Part shown: positions 27,950 through 35,568 of the stretch, one piece after another | Position numbering within the stretch: the first letter of the stretch is position 1 | How the letters are laid out: each line of letters starts with the position of its first letter | Assembly (NCBI RefSeq): GCF_038096175.1 | Contig: NZ_CP151099.1 | Location: 5,682,001 to 5,746,000 of the forward strand | Reading direction: 5' to 3' | Origin: Nostoc sp. UHCC 0302 | GTDB taxonomy: Bacteria; Cyanobacteriota; Cyanobacteriia; Cyanobacteriales; Nostocaceae | DNA length: 64,000 nt | Translations under genes and position numbers: made by a program | Notes under the pieces: generated by a model | The model's database searches: none | Seen by the model: the letters and a program-made list of their open reading frames with translations, nothing else | Told to the model about the DNA's origin: nothing

Positions 27950-30397
27950 TTACTGACTATTAATCATTGACACAATAGTAGATAGAGGAACTTCGGCAAA
28001 ATATTGTCGCTGAAATTGTTCTTCTTGTATGGCAGCTAAAAATTTAGAAATAGCTGCATCAGCATAGTTTTCTAAGTTATTATTTGCGTCCCAACTAATT
28101 TGCAAATCACGGTCTTGTCGTTTGACTGTAAATCCTAAGTATTTTAAAGCTTTGATTCCCAAAAGTAAGCTTTGATCGCTTATCCCAAGTTTTTCTAAAA
28201 GTTCTACACGGGTAACTAGTTGATTTGTGCGACTGAGATATTTAGCGATTCCGACAAGAGTTACCCAAATTTGTTTGGGTGGTTGGAGTTTGGGTTTAGA
28301 CCATGCGATCGCTAGTTGTGGATTGTCAAGCGTAGACGCAGAGAGGCTTGTAGCTAGACATCGCTTCAGCCACGCACGTAAATCTTCCCAATTTGCGGGA
28401 CACTCTTCAAGAATCAGTGCTGTTAGCGGTAGCGGGGCGTTTAGGCCATTGTGAATACTGTTAGCGGTAGCGGGGCGTTTAGCCCGTTCTGAGTATTCCT
28501 CGTTGCGCCAGTCTACTATCAGTGGTGAGTGCTGAGAGACGCGATTAATCGCGTCTGTACAAGAGTTAGCAGCAGGACGCACGGCAATTAATCTAATTTC
28601 ATAGCGTTTTTTGAATGTGTTGTAGTCCAGTTCGGCTATGCAATCACATCTTCCTATGGGCAATTCATCTTTGTAGTGTCCCCACCAGATACCAGGAAAG
28701 GCAATTCTACTGGAATCATCCCGAATATCAAACTCTGTTTTGATGTACTGTACCTTTTTACCTTGCCAATCTTGTTGGTTGCGATGCCAACTATTTTCAA
28801 ACCAACAGTTTTGAATTAGCAATTTTGGAACAGGGTTACCCATTCCGCAAGGTTCTAGCAGTTTGAGTTCTAAAAATAACTCTTTGCCCAAGTCTGCAAC
28901 CGTAACTGCTAAATCTGCTTGTACTGTTGGCATCAAATTAGTACTGCCTAAAGTTTGCCGCAACTGCTGGTTAATCGCTGCTGTAAATAAAGGAATGTTC
29001 TCAACTGGTAAACTCAAACCTGCGGCGAAAGGATGTCCGCCAAAGCGATGCAACAAATGTGCTTGCTCTTTTACTAACTGATATAAATCAACGGAATTCA
29101 CCGAACGGGCGGAACCACGTGCTAGGGATTGGGGACTTGTACTGAGCGCAGCCGAAGTATTAGGGATTGAGGATTTGGAAGAGTCTTCCCCAGTCTCTAA
29201 TCCCTCTGTACTTAATAAAATCGTCGGGCGTCCTGTTTCTTGTGCTACTTGTCCAGCGACTAAGCCCAACACGCCTGCGGGCCATTGTGCGTCTTCTAAA
29301 ACAATGACGCTGGTGGTTGATAAGTCTAGTTGAGTAAGTTTTTGAGCTACTTGCGCTTGTACATCTTTCTGTAAAGACTTGCGACGGGCGTTGGCGAGTT
29401 CTGTAACTTCAGCTAGTTCGTTACAACGTTTAGCATCCCGACTAGTTAATAGTTCGACGCAGAAGCTGGCATCACCTTGGATGCGGCTAACGGCATTGAT
29501 GCGCGGCCCTAAGCCGAAGGAAATATCTGTGGGGCGATCGCCACTTTTCTGGCACAATTCTAATAATCTTCCTACCCCTGGGCGGCGTCGCGCTGTTGGT
29601 GGCTGTTGAAAATCTGCTTGTAGTTGTTGAATTCCTAATTGTGCTAAATAACGGCAATCTCCACTAAGCTGCACTAAGTCGGCAATTAATCCTACCGCTA
29701 CTAAATCTAATAAATCTTCTAATGGATGTTGAGGTACATTCGGCAAAGTTTGATATAAGGCTTCTACTAACTTATAAGCCACCGCTACCCCAGAAAGATT
29801 AAACAGTTGATGTTCGCTTGGCAAGTAACGAGGATTGATAATCGCTGCGACTGGGGGACGTTCTGCGGGTAAAGTGTGATGGTCTGTAACTATCACATCT
29901 ATACCTAGCTGTTTGGCATAGGCAATTTCATTAATATTTGTGCTGCCTGTGTCACAAGTAACAATTAATTTGCAACCTTGTTTTTCTAAGTTCTCGATTC
30001 CTTGATTGTTGAGTCCGTGAGATTCTGTGAGTCGATTGGGAATGTAATAAATTAATTCTATATTTTGAATAAAAAACTCTCCCAAACCATCCCATAGTAC
30101 AGCGGTAGCAGTGATACCATCAGCATCGAAGTCTCCCCAGATAGCAATTTTTTCATGATTCTTGCGTGCCTGTTGCAACCTTTCTACTGCCAGATGCATT
30201 TCTTGCCCAAATTCAAAGGGGCTGGCTGGTTGATAAGCCTTATGGTTAATAAAAGCTGCTAACTGTTGATTGTCTTTGATTCCCCGTTGCCACAATAATT
30301 GTGCTGCATACATTCCACTTGATATAGGTGTATGCTGTTTCACTGCTTGGATGAACCATTCCGGGGGTTGTTCAGTTGCTGTCAAAATCCACTGCAT
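27950..30397 (-). CDS. recJ: Single-stranded-DNA exonuclease RecJ, with repeat inserts
   Basis: A 5'-3' single-strand exonuclease used in recombinational and mismatch repair. The DHH phosphoesterase motifs are present: GDFDADGITAT and VTDHHTLP, with NPRYLPSEH and later GGHPFAAGLSL (DHHA1). At 815 residues it is longer than a usual RecJ. The extra length comes largely from dispersed-repeat sequence inside the frame at about residues 399-428, 614-621, 639-660 and 678-690. The first insert is between the DHH and DHHA1 parts; the others are in the C-terminal region beyond the core. Frame and motifs are intact. The upstream gap (30401-30590) is filled with the same kind of repeats. Confidence 0.93.
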   Translation of the reverse strand: MQWILTATEQPPEWFIQAVKQHTPISSGMYAAQLLWQRGIKDNQQLAAFINHKAYQPASPFEFGQEMHLAVERLQQARKNHEKIAIWGDFDADGITATAVLWDGLGEFFIQNIELIYYIPNRLTESHGLNNQGIENLEKQGCKLIVTCDTGSTNINEIAYAKQLGIDVIVTDHHTLPAERPPVAAIINPRYLPSEHQLFNLSGVAVAYKLVEALYQTLPNVPQHPLEDLLDLVAVGLIADLVQLSGDCRYLAQLGIQQLQADFQQPPTARRRPGVGRLLELCQKSGDRPTDISFGLGPRINAVSRIQGDASFCVELLTSRDAKRCNELAEVTELANARRKSLQKDVQAQVAQKLTQLDLSTTSVIVLEDAQWPAGVLGLVAGQVAQETGRPTILLSTEGLETGEDSSKSSIPNTSAALSTSPQSLARGSARSVNSVDLYQLVKEQAHLLHRFGGHPFAAGLSLPVENIPLFTAAINQQLRQTLGSTNLMPTVQADLAVTVADLGKELFLELKLLEPCGMGNPVPKLLIQNCWFENSWHRNQQDWQGKKVQYIKTEFDIRDDSSRIAFPGIWWGHYKDELPIGRCDCIAELDYNTFKKRYEIRLIAVRPAANSCTDAINRVSQHSPLIVDWRNEEYSERAKRPATANSIHNGLNAPLPLTALILEECPANWEDLRAWLKRCLATSLSASTLDNPQLAIAWSKPKLQPPKQIWVTLVGIAKYLSRTNQLVTRVELLEKLGISDQSLLLGIKALKYLGFTVKRQDRDLQISWDANNNLENYADAAISKFLAAIQEEQFQRQYFAEVPLSTIVSMINSQ
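28328..28365. repeat. Short dispersed repeat in recJ
   Basis: Contains AAGCGTAGACGCAGAGAGGC, of the same type as the repeat at 13341-13399 and the one in the terminal sensor gene. It encodes a short Ser/Thr/Ala-rich stretch in RecJ. Confidence 0.5.
28420..28482. repeat. Two perfect 25-bp direct repeats in recJ
   Basis: 28420-28444 and 28458-28482 are identical, beginning CTGTTAGCGGTAGCGGGG, 38 bases apart start to start. Seventeen bases of the same sequence occur in the opposite orientation at 30528-30544 upstream of recJ. Confidence 0.9.
28537..28556. repeat. Perfect 20-bp palindrome in recJ
   Basis: AGACGCGATTAATCGCGTCT is a perfect palindrome in the coding region of recJ. It is a compact form of the element with inverted ends at 13341-13399. 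Confidence 0.85.
29114..29204. repeat. Dispersed repeat in frame in recJ
   Basis: About 90 bases bounded by AGGGATTGGGGAC (29124) and, in inverse form, GTCTCTAATCCCT. The centre (29135-29159) contains ACTTGTACTGAGCGCAGCCG, closely related to 62067-62091 in the last intergenic region. It encodes about 25 Ser/Thr-rich residues between the DHH core and the RecJ phrase ARGSARSVNS. Confidence 0.75.
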
Positions 30398-30400
30398 TGT

Positions 30401-30590
30401 ATTAGGGATTGGGGATTGGGTACTGGGGATTGGGGGCTGGGTTAATAGGCAGGGGGCAGGGGAGCAGGGGGAGAAATAACTTACTCTTGACTCAGGACTC
30501 AGCAGTCAGTACTCAGGACTCAGCACGCCCGCTACCGCTAACAGTACTCAGCACTCTCAGCGCCCCATACCCGATGCCCAACCTTAATCA
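30401..30590. repeat. Repeat-filled gap between recJ and GNAT gene
   Basis: The whole 190-base gap is short tandem repeats: GGGGATTGGG/GGGTACTGGG units (30411-30475), then ACTCAGGACTCAGCA-type 7-base units (30490-30525) and an inverted copy of the recJ 25-bp repeat (30528-30544). It separates the recJ start from the GNAT stop; recJ must have its promoter within or beyond it. Confidence 0.8.
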
Positions 30591-31229
30591 TTCGTCATTG
30601 TTTATTAAATCTGTTTGAGGTTCACTGACTAAGGGATTAAGGACTACTTCATTAGCTACTCCCTCGGTTTTGCGGGCGCGAATTGCAGGACGCGATCGCT
30701 TATAACCAGCTCTTTCTGCTTTTTGATGTTCATAATCAATTAGTCTGCCATAGTATTCATGCTTGCTTAAATTCATGGACAAGAAAATATGCTGCCGAAC
30801 ATTACCAAACCCTTTGCGATTAAAAAACTTTAATGCTGGAACATTCGTCGGGTCAGTATCTGCCAACATGAACCTCGCCCCATCTTCAATCATGCGGGCA
30901 ACGACTTTATCCACTAACTTATCTGCTACTCCCCGACGCTGAAACTTGGGATTAACTCCCAGCCACAAAATATATCCGTAAGTCCAAGATGCTTTTGTAA
31001 TAATGGTTCCTAAAATAAATCCTGCTAGTTCCCCGTCTGTTTCAGCAACGAGGCAGTATTCTGGATCTGTATTGTAAAGTCCAATTACTTCCCATTCATC
31101 CCAGGTGCGGTATAAATAAGGATATAAATCACTGGTAAATAATTCTTCTCCCAAGTGATAAACGGGAGCAATATCATCAATTCCTAATTCGCGTACATAA
31201 GTTGCTTCAATTTCATCAAAGTTTTTCAT
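30588..31229 (-). CDS. GNAT family N-acetyltransferase
   Basis: A 213-residue protein whose first 150 residues form a GNAT domain. The acetyl-CoA site is visible as VNPKFQRRGVADKLVDK, with the preceding beta strand YGYILWLGV and the later FNRKGFGNVRQHIFLSMNL. The last 60 residues are basic then acidic and probably unstructured. The RimI-like layout suggests a protein or peptide substrate, but this is not certain. It is in the same direction as recJ and precedes it, with the repeat block between. Confidence 0.88.
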   Translation of the reverse strand: MKNFDEIEATYVRELGIDDIAPVYHLGEELFTSDLYPYLYRTWDEWEVIGLYNTDPEYCLVAETDGELAGFILGTIITKASWTYGYILWLGVNPKFQRRGVADKLVDKVVARMIEDGARFMLADTDPTNVPALKFFNRKGFGNVRQHIFLSMNLSKHEYYGRLIDYEHQKAERAGYKRSRPAIRARKTEGVANEVVLNPLVSEPQTDLINNDE

Positions 31230-31351
31230 AAATTGTAGAAGTTGTGATTACTTCAAAATCTCAAAAAAGCACTTTGTGTTACTTTTTAAACTTGTAACAG
31301 AGTCCACAGGTACAAGGGTTCTGTTTTAGTACTATAATCCTGTGCATCCAA

Positions 31352-32152
31352 TCAAAGAGACACTTCTTGAATGTCGTCCATATTTGGTAACGAGTTAACC
31401 GCAGATTCCTCTAAGATTTGTGTGCGATCGCACCGCGTGGCAAACTGACAATACTCGCAGAATTGGCTACTTTCCACCACTTGAGGAAATTGCTCGTTGT
31501 TTTGGTAACGTTCCAGCCAATAAGTTAACAGGCTTAATAGTTGATTAAGTTTTTTACCCGTCTGCTGATGCTGAGCAGTACTATAGCTAAATTTAATATT
31601 TTGCGGTTTGCCTTGAGATTGAACAAACCAGTAAGTCATAGAAATGTTTTCTGGCAAATATTGACTGGTTTGTGCCAGTACGTACATATAAAGGCGTGTT
31701 TGCCAGTTTTTTTCTAACTTGCGTTTATTTGGTGGTTTTGGATAAGTTTTCCAATCGAGAATTTGCGCTTCCGGATTATCTGCAATTAATAAATCATAGA
31801 CCACTGTGAGTAAATAGTCCTGAACTTGCAGAGTGCGGTAATGTTCACTTTCACGGAAAATTTGATGATCGGTTGCAGGTGTTAAAATCTCTGGTGCTGC
31901 ATTAGCAAAGGCTGTCATCCAGCTTTGTAGTTGAGCATCTGCTTCTAAAAAACTATCAATTGGTAGACCCATTTCTCGCTGCTGCATTAGCAAGTGAAAA
32001 CGACTACCCAAAGTCTGCCGTTCCCCATGTTCGGGATCTGAGGGTGAATTGAGTTGTTCTAAGTAGGTGTGTTGAAACTTACGCGGACAAGCTTCTAGCA
32101 AGTTTAGCTGTCCTTGTGAAATTCGCAATAGTTGAGTTTGAGTTGATAGCAT
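31352..32152 (-). CDS. RecB-like PD-(D/E)XK nuclease with probable Fe-S cluster
   Basis: A 266-residue nuclease of the PDDEXK_1/Cas4-AddB type. The active-site strand is AQILDWKTY (D and K of the motif). Four cysteines, C22 in EACPRKF and C232, C235, C241 in FCEYCQFATRC, match the split Cys pattern that holds a [4Fe-4S] cluster in Cas4 and AddB. No helicase domain is attached, and no Cas gene or CRISPR array is near, so it is a stand-alone nuclease probably linked to repair. It lies 122 bases before the GNAT gene in the same direction. Confidence 0.85.
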   Translation of the reverse strand: MLSTQTQLLRISQGQLNLLEACPRKFQHTYLEQLNSPSDPEHGERQTLGSRFHLLMQQREMGLPIDSFLEADAQLQSWMTAFANAAPEILTPATDHQIFRESEHYRTLQVQDYLLTVVYDLLIADNPEAQILDWKTYPKPPNKRKLEKNWQTRLYMYVLAQTSQYLPENISMTYWFVQSQGKPQNIKFSYSTAQHQQTGKKLNQLLSLLTYWLERYQNNEQFPQVVESSQFCEYCQFATRCDRTQILEESAVNSLPNMDDIQEVSL

Positions 32153-32867
32153 TCTTATACTTTAGAAGCATTATCAAAAATGTAACAATCTGTCAAGTAT
32201 AAATTGATAGATTAAAACCGGGGCAATATTATATTTTATGAAAATTTTACAGAAAGAAAATTCTATTGAGTATTACCTGCTAAGTTTTCCAAGGTTATGC
32301 TCTAACTGTTCAGTCAGCAGTACTTGACTAAAAAGTCTCTAAATCAGCCATATATACAGATTTTTACATATAAAAAAAGTATTGTGTTTTTCTGATGAAG
32401 AAATAGGATACCAGTTGCTTTTCTGGAGTGTTACAGGCATAGTAAGTTATTGTATTATGTTACACAGTATTTTCATGGAGAAATAACTGGTAGCGCTCAG
32501 TGATTAAAAAACATTTAAGTATTAATTCTTTAGTCAACGCCCTCTTGTCTAGCAGTGCCTAAAGCTATGCGGAAACAAACGTAGTAGCGCAAAGTAGCAG
32601 ACTTTTGCAGTTGACTTATTTGCAATATCGTTCAGTAAATGGTCTGAGTTTTGGTAAACTCAATGAGATATTTGATGGTAACGGTACGCAATTTCAATAA
32701 TTATACTGTGTTGTGTAATGATTTAAGGCACAGAGTGTGGGTTAATAACAAAGTAAATTAACAAAAATCTTAAATATCCAAAACACACTTTCAGCTTGTC
32801 CGCCTATCGAACCCCTCAAAATCAGTCCTGACAGAAAAATACTCTTTTACCATCTAGATTCTGCTTT
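32153..32867. other. 715-base divergent gap
   Basis: Between the divergent nuclease and the glycosyltransferase genes. It is AT-rich with no reading frame of note and no recognised motif; promoters for both genes must lie here. Confidence 0.45.
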
Positions 32868-34112
32868 ATGAGTAACAGCCAACTTCTTTCATTGTTACCA
32901 GTACCAACTGGCAGTTTGCAGATTCCTGAATTGCCAATTACCAGTGTGAATGCAAGTGGTCAGTCCATCCTTCTTTCTTTAGTGATTCCCACTTACAAAG
33001 AGCGTGACAATATTGAGAATGTTGTAAGCATATTGAGCCAGTTGCTGGATGAAGCTATTCCAGAAAACTACGAACTGATTGTAGTAGATGATGATAGTCC
33101 AGACCGGACTTGGGAAGTAGCACAATCTCTGATGTCAGAATACCCACAGTTACGGGTGATGCGACGCCAAGATGAACGAGGACTGTCTTCAGCGGTAATT
33201 CGCGGGTGGCAAGCAGCTAAGGGACGTGTACTAGGGGTAATCGATGGAGATTTGCAGCATCCGCCAGAGGTGTTGACACAACTGGTTGCTTCAATTGAAC
33301 AAGGGGCAGATTTGGCAGTAGCCAGCCGTCACGTAGAAGGAGGGGGAGTTAGTAGTTGGAGTGCTGTGAGGCGTTTCTTATCCCGTGGCGCACAATTGTT
33401 AGGATTGATGATTTTACCGGGGGTACTTGGCAGAGTTACTGACCCGATGAGTGGTTATTTTATGGTGCGTCGTCAGGCGATCGCTGGTGAAACTCTCAAC
33501 CCAGTGGGATATAAAATTCTCTTAGAAGTAATTGGGCGAGGAAGCGTAGACGAAATTGCAGAAGTTGGTTATGTCTTCCGCGAACGCAAAGAGGGTGAAA
33601 GCAAGGTGACGTGGAAGCAATATGTGGATTACATACACCATTTATTTCGGTTGCGCGTGTCTACAGGACGGTTAGGAAGATTCAGTCAAAAAGCTGGTTT
33701 CCCAATTGGTCGATTTCTTCGCTTTGGTTTAGTAGGACTGAGTGGGGTATTTATAGATATGACACTGCTTTACTTACTCAGTGACCCAACAACTCTAGCT
33801 TGGCCTTTGACACGTAGTAAAATTATTGCTAGCGAAATTGCAATTTTCAATAATTTCTTGTGGAATGACGCTTGGACGTTTGCTGATGTCACCACGAAGC
33901 AACAGGGATGGCGTCAACGTCTGAAACGTTTTTTAAAATTCAACATAGTTTGCCTTGCTGGGCTTGTGTTGAATGTGCTGGTGTTGAATCTAGTATTTAA
34001 TTTCCTGATTCCTAACCGCTACGTAGCTAACCTAATTGCGATCGCAGTTGCTACCATTTGGAATTTCTGGGTTAACTTGAAACTAAGCTGGCGGGTAACT
34101 GACGTCAAGTAG
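32868..34112 (+). CDS. DPM1-like glycosyltransferase fused to GtrA membrane domain
   Basis: A 414-residue fusion. Residues about 35-270 are a family 2 polyprenyl-phosphate glycosyltransferase (LVIPTYKERDNIE, VDDDSPDRTWE, IDGDLQHPPE with the DXD-type site, then FRERKEGESKV). Residues about 280-410 are a GtrA-like domain with four membrane segments (FGLVGLSGVFIDM, NNFLWNDAWTF). It probably charges a polyprenyl phosphate with a sugar and helps flip it across the membrane for envelope glycans. The sugar is unknown. Monocistronic, followed by a good terminator. Confidence 0.92.
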   Translation: MSNSQLLSLLPVPTGSLQIPELPITSVNASGQSILLSLVIPTYKERDNIENVVSILSQLLDEAIPENYELIVVDDDSPDRTWEVAQSLMSEYPQLRVMRRQDERGLSSAVIRGWQAAKGRVLGVIDGDLQHPPEVLTQLVASIEQGADLAVASRHVEGGGVSSWSAVRRFLSRGAQLLGLMILPGVLGRVTDPMSGYFMVRRQAIAGETLNPVGYKILLEVIGRGSVDEIAEVGYVFRERKEGESKVTWKQYVDYIHHLFRLRVSTGRLGRFSQKAGFPIGRFLRFGLVGLSGVFIDMTLLYLLSDPTTLAWPLTRSKIIASEIAIFNNFLWNDAWTFADVTTKQQGWRQRLKRFLKFNIVCLAGLVLNVLVLNLVFNFLIPNRYVANLIAIAVATIWNFWVNLKLSWRVTDVK

Positions 34113-34228
34113 TCAAAGAACTGTTTCGATGTCATACATTCAGAATGCCAGATAGTCGAGAAAGCTTTAAAACTATTCCAAAATAAAAATTAGCGCAGCT
34201 ACTCTCAAAGAACGGCTGCACTGAAAGT

Positions 34229-34258
34229 AAAGCCGCCTTTTAGGTGGCTTTGTTTTAT
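34229..34258 (+). terminator. Rho-independent terminator of the GT-GtrA gene
   Basis: A 9-base stem, AAAGCCGCC (34229-34237) and GGTGGCTTT (34243-34251), with a TTTTA loop, followed by GTTTTAT. It may also serve the convergent small gene at 34280. Confidence 0.8.
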
Positions 34259-34279
34259 ATTGGTGAGTTACCGTGTCTA

Positions 34280-34507
34280 TTATTTCAACTTGTCGTCATC
34301 TGCTTGGTCTTGTTTCTCAGACTTTTGAATTTTGCCTTGGTACTTCATTGAACCAAAACTGTAGGCGATCGCTATTTTCACTATGTCAAAATATGCTGTG
34401 TGATTAGCTTTATTAACAATTGCCAAAGAAATTGAACCCGCCACTAAAATAACTAAAATTGGCGAAAGAATTTCTGCACCAGAACCGCTATCTTTGTTGT
34501 TTGACAT
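34280..34507 (-). CDS. Small membrane protein, unknown
   Basis: A 75-residue protein with one or two hydrophobic segments (about 15-32 and a weaker one near 42-52) and a charged Lys/Asp/Gln tail. An AGGAA ribosome site lies 8 bases before the ATG. Not recognised. It is probably real because the start context is good and the composition is protein-like, and it is near a second small membrane gene (34727) in the same direction. Confidence 0.55.
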   Translation of the reverse strand: MSNNKDSGSGAEILSPILVILVAGSISLAIVNKANHTAYFDIVKIAIAYSFGSMKYQGKIQKSEKQDQADDDKLK

Positions 34508-34570
34508 GATAAATTTCCTGTTGAGAAAGTTATACCAATTAGAAAAAAGAATGTAACAAATAGTCCATTT

Positions 34571-34598
34571 GTAGAGACGCGATGAATCGTGTCTTCAC
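34571..34598. repeat. Dispersed repeat, GTAGAGACGCG type
   Basis: GTAGAGACGCGAT followed two bases later by ATCGTGTCTTCAC: an imperfect palindrome of the same family as 13341-13399 and 28537-28556. Confidence 0.7.
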
Positions 34599-34726
34599 CC
34601 AAGGATGTGTTGCAATCATTAATTGAATTGGTATTATGTTTAAGCGCAAGTTTAGGCATACGTAGTTGATTAAACTTTGCTACAAACCTAAAAGTGCAAT
34701 TTTGCTATTGATGAATAGGTGAGGAC

Positions 34727-34966
34727 TCAACGCCAAGACTCAATCATCATCGCGATCGCAAACAGACAAAATAGGCAAACTGCTATCCGAAACACCCATT
34801 GCCATAAACTTGCGGATAACAGTATCTCTACTATCGTGCTAATACCAAGAACTTTAGACACAACCAAAGCTATTGCAAAACCAAGCAGAGTTAACAGAAA
34901 AAACCTCAGTCCTTTAACAGCCAATTTAAACAGGTGGTTTTCGTCGTTTTTGAGATTGGTATTCAT
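34727..34966 (-). CDS. Small two-helix membrane protein, unknown
   Basis: A 79-residue protein with two clear membrane helices (about 20-42 and 50-75) joined by a short loop. AAAGGA lies 10 bases before the ATG. Not recognised. Neighbouring small membrane gene at 34280 has the same direction, and a dispersed repeat lies between them. Confidence 0.6.
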   Translation of the reverse strand: MNTNLKNDENHLFKLAVKGLRFFLLTLLGFAIALVVSKVLGISTIVEILLSASLWQWVFRIAVCLFCLFAIAMMIESWR

Positions 34967-35027
34967 AGTTGTTTGTCCTTTTTTGAGAGTTAAATCTTGG
35001 CAGCCAACATATCCCCAACTAAGCTAA

Positions 35028-35568
35028 GTAAAAAGCGAATACTTACAGCATTGCTCTTAGCCAGTCAAGGCAAACTACAGCTATACTCCATTCAGGAGTT
35101 AGCTTGCTATTTGTAGATGATGAAAAATTAAGCTCCTAGATTAATACAGTTCAGTGAAGGAAATTTATCTTTTGAGGCAAGCAGAGAGAGAAAAAAGGTT
35201 CATCTGAACCGTATTGGCTCTTAGATAAATTGCAGTGGCAATCTGGAAATCGATATTAGGCGCTCAATGCTCGTGATGGCACGGAAAGCAGATTACGCGC
35301 ATCAACCCCTAAAATGCAATTTATACAACAGACTTTGAATACTTGCCTTTTTCTGAATTATCGGACTCGACAGCTTCAGCCTTTACCTCTCACCCACGAA
35401 GTTACTTAACTAGCCTGTGTATTTCTCACTTTAAAGTAACTTAGTTACTTAGTCAAGGCAAAACGCATAAAAAAATGCAATACCATAGTTGCATATTGGC
35501 ATAAACGTAACTTTTAGGATCTCAATATCTCACTTTGTGAGATAAGATTAGCGTGTAGGTCTCTTGGT
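35028..35568 (+). promoter_or_regulatory. Promoter region of the STAND-WD40 gene with palindromes
   Basis: 540 bases without a gene. Two clear symmetric sites: AAGTAAC-TTA-GTTACTT at 35434-35450, with half-sites GTTACTT near 35401 and GTAACTTT near 35508; and TATCTCAC-TTT-GTGAGATA at 35526-35544, which ends 24 bases before the ATG. Operators for a repressor, possibly the gene's own helix-turn-helix domain, are plausible. Confidence 0.6.
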
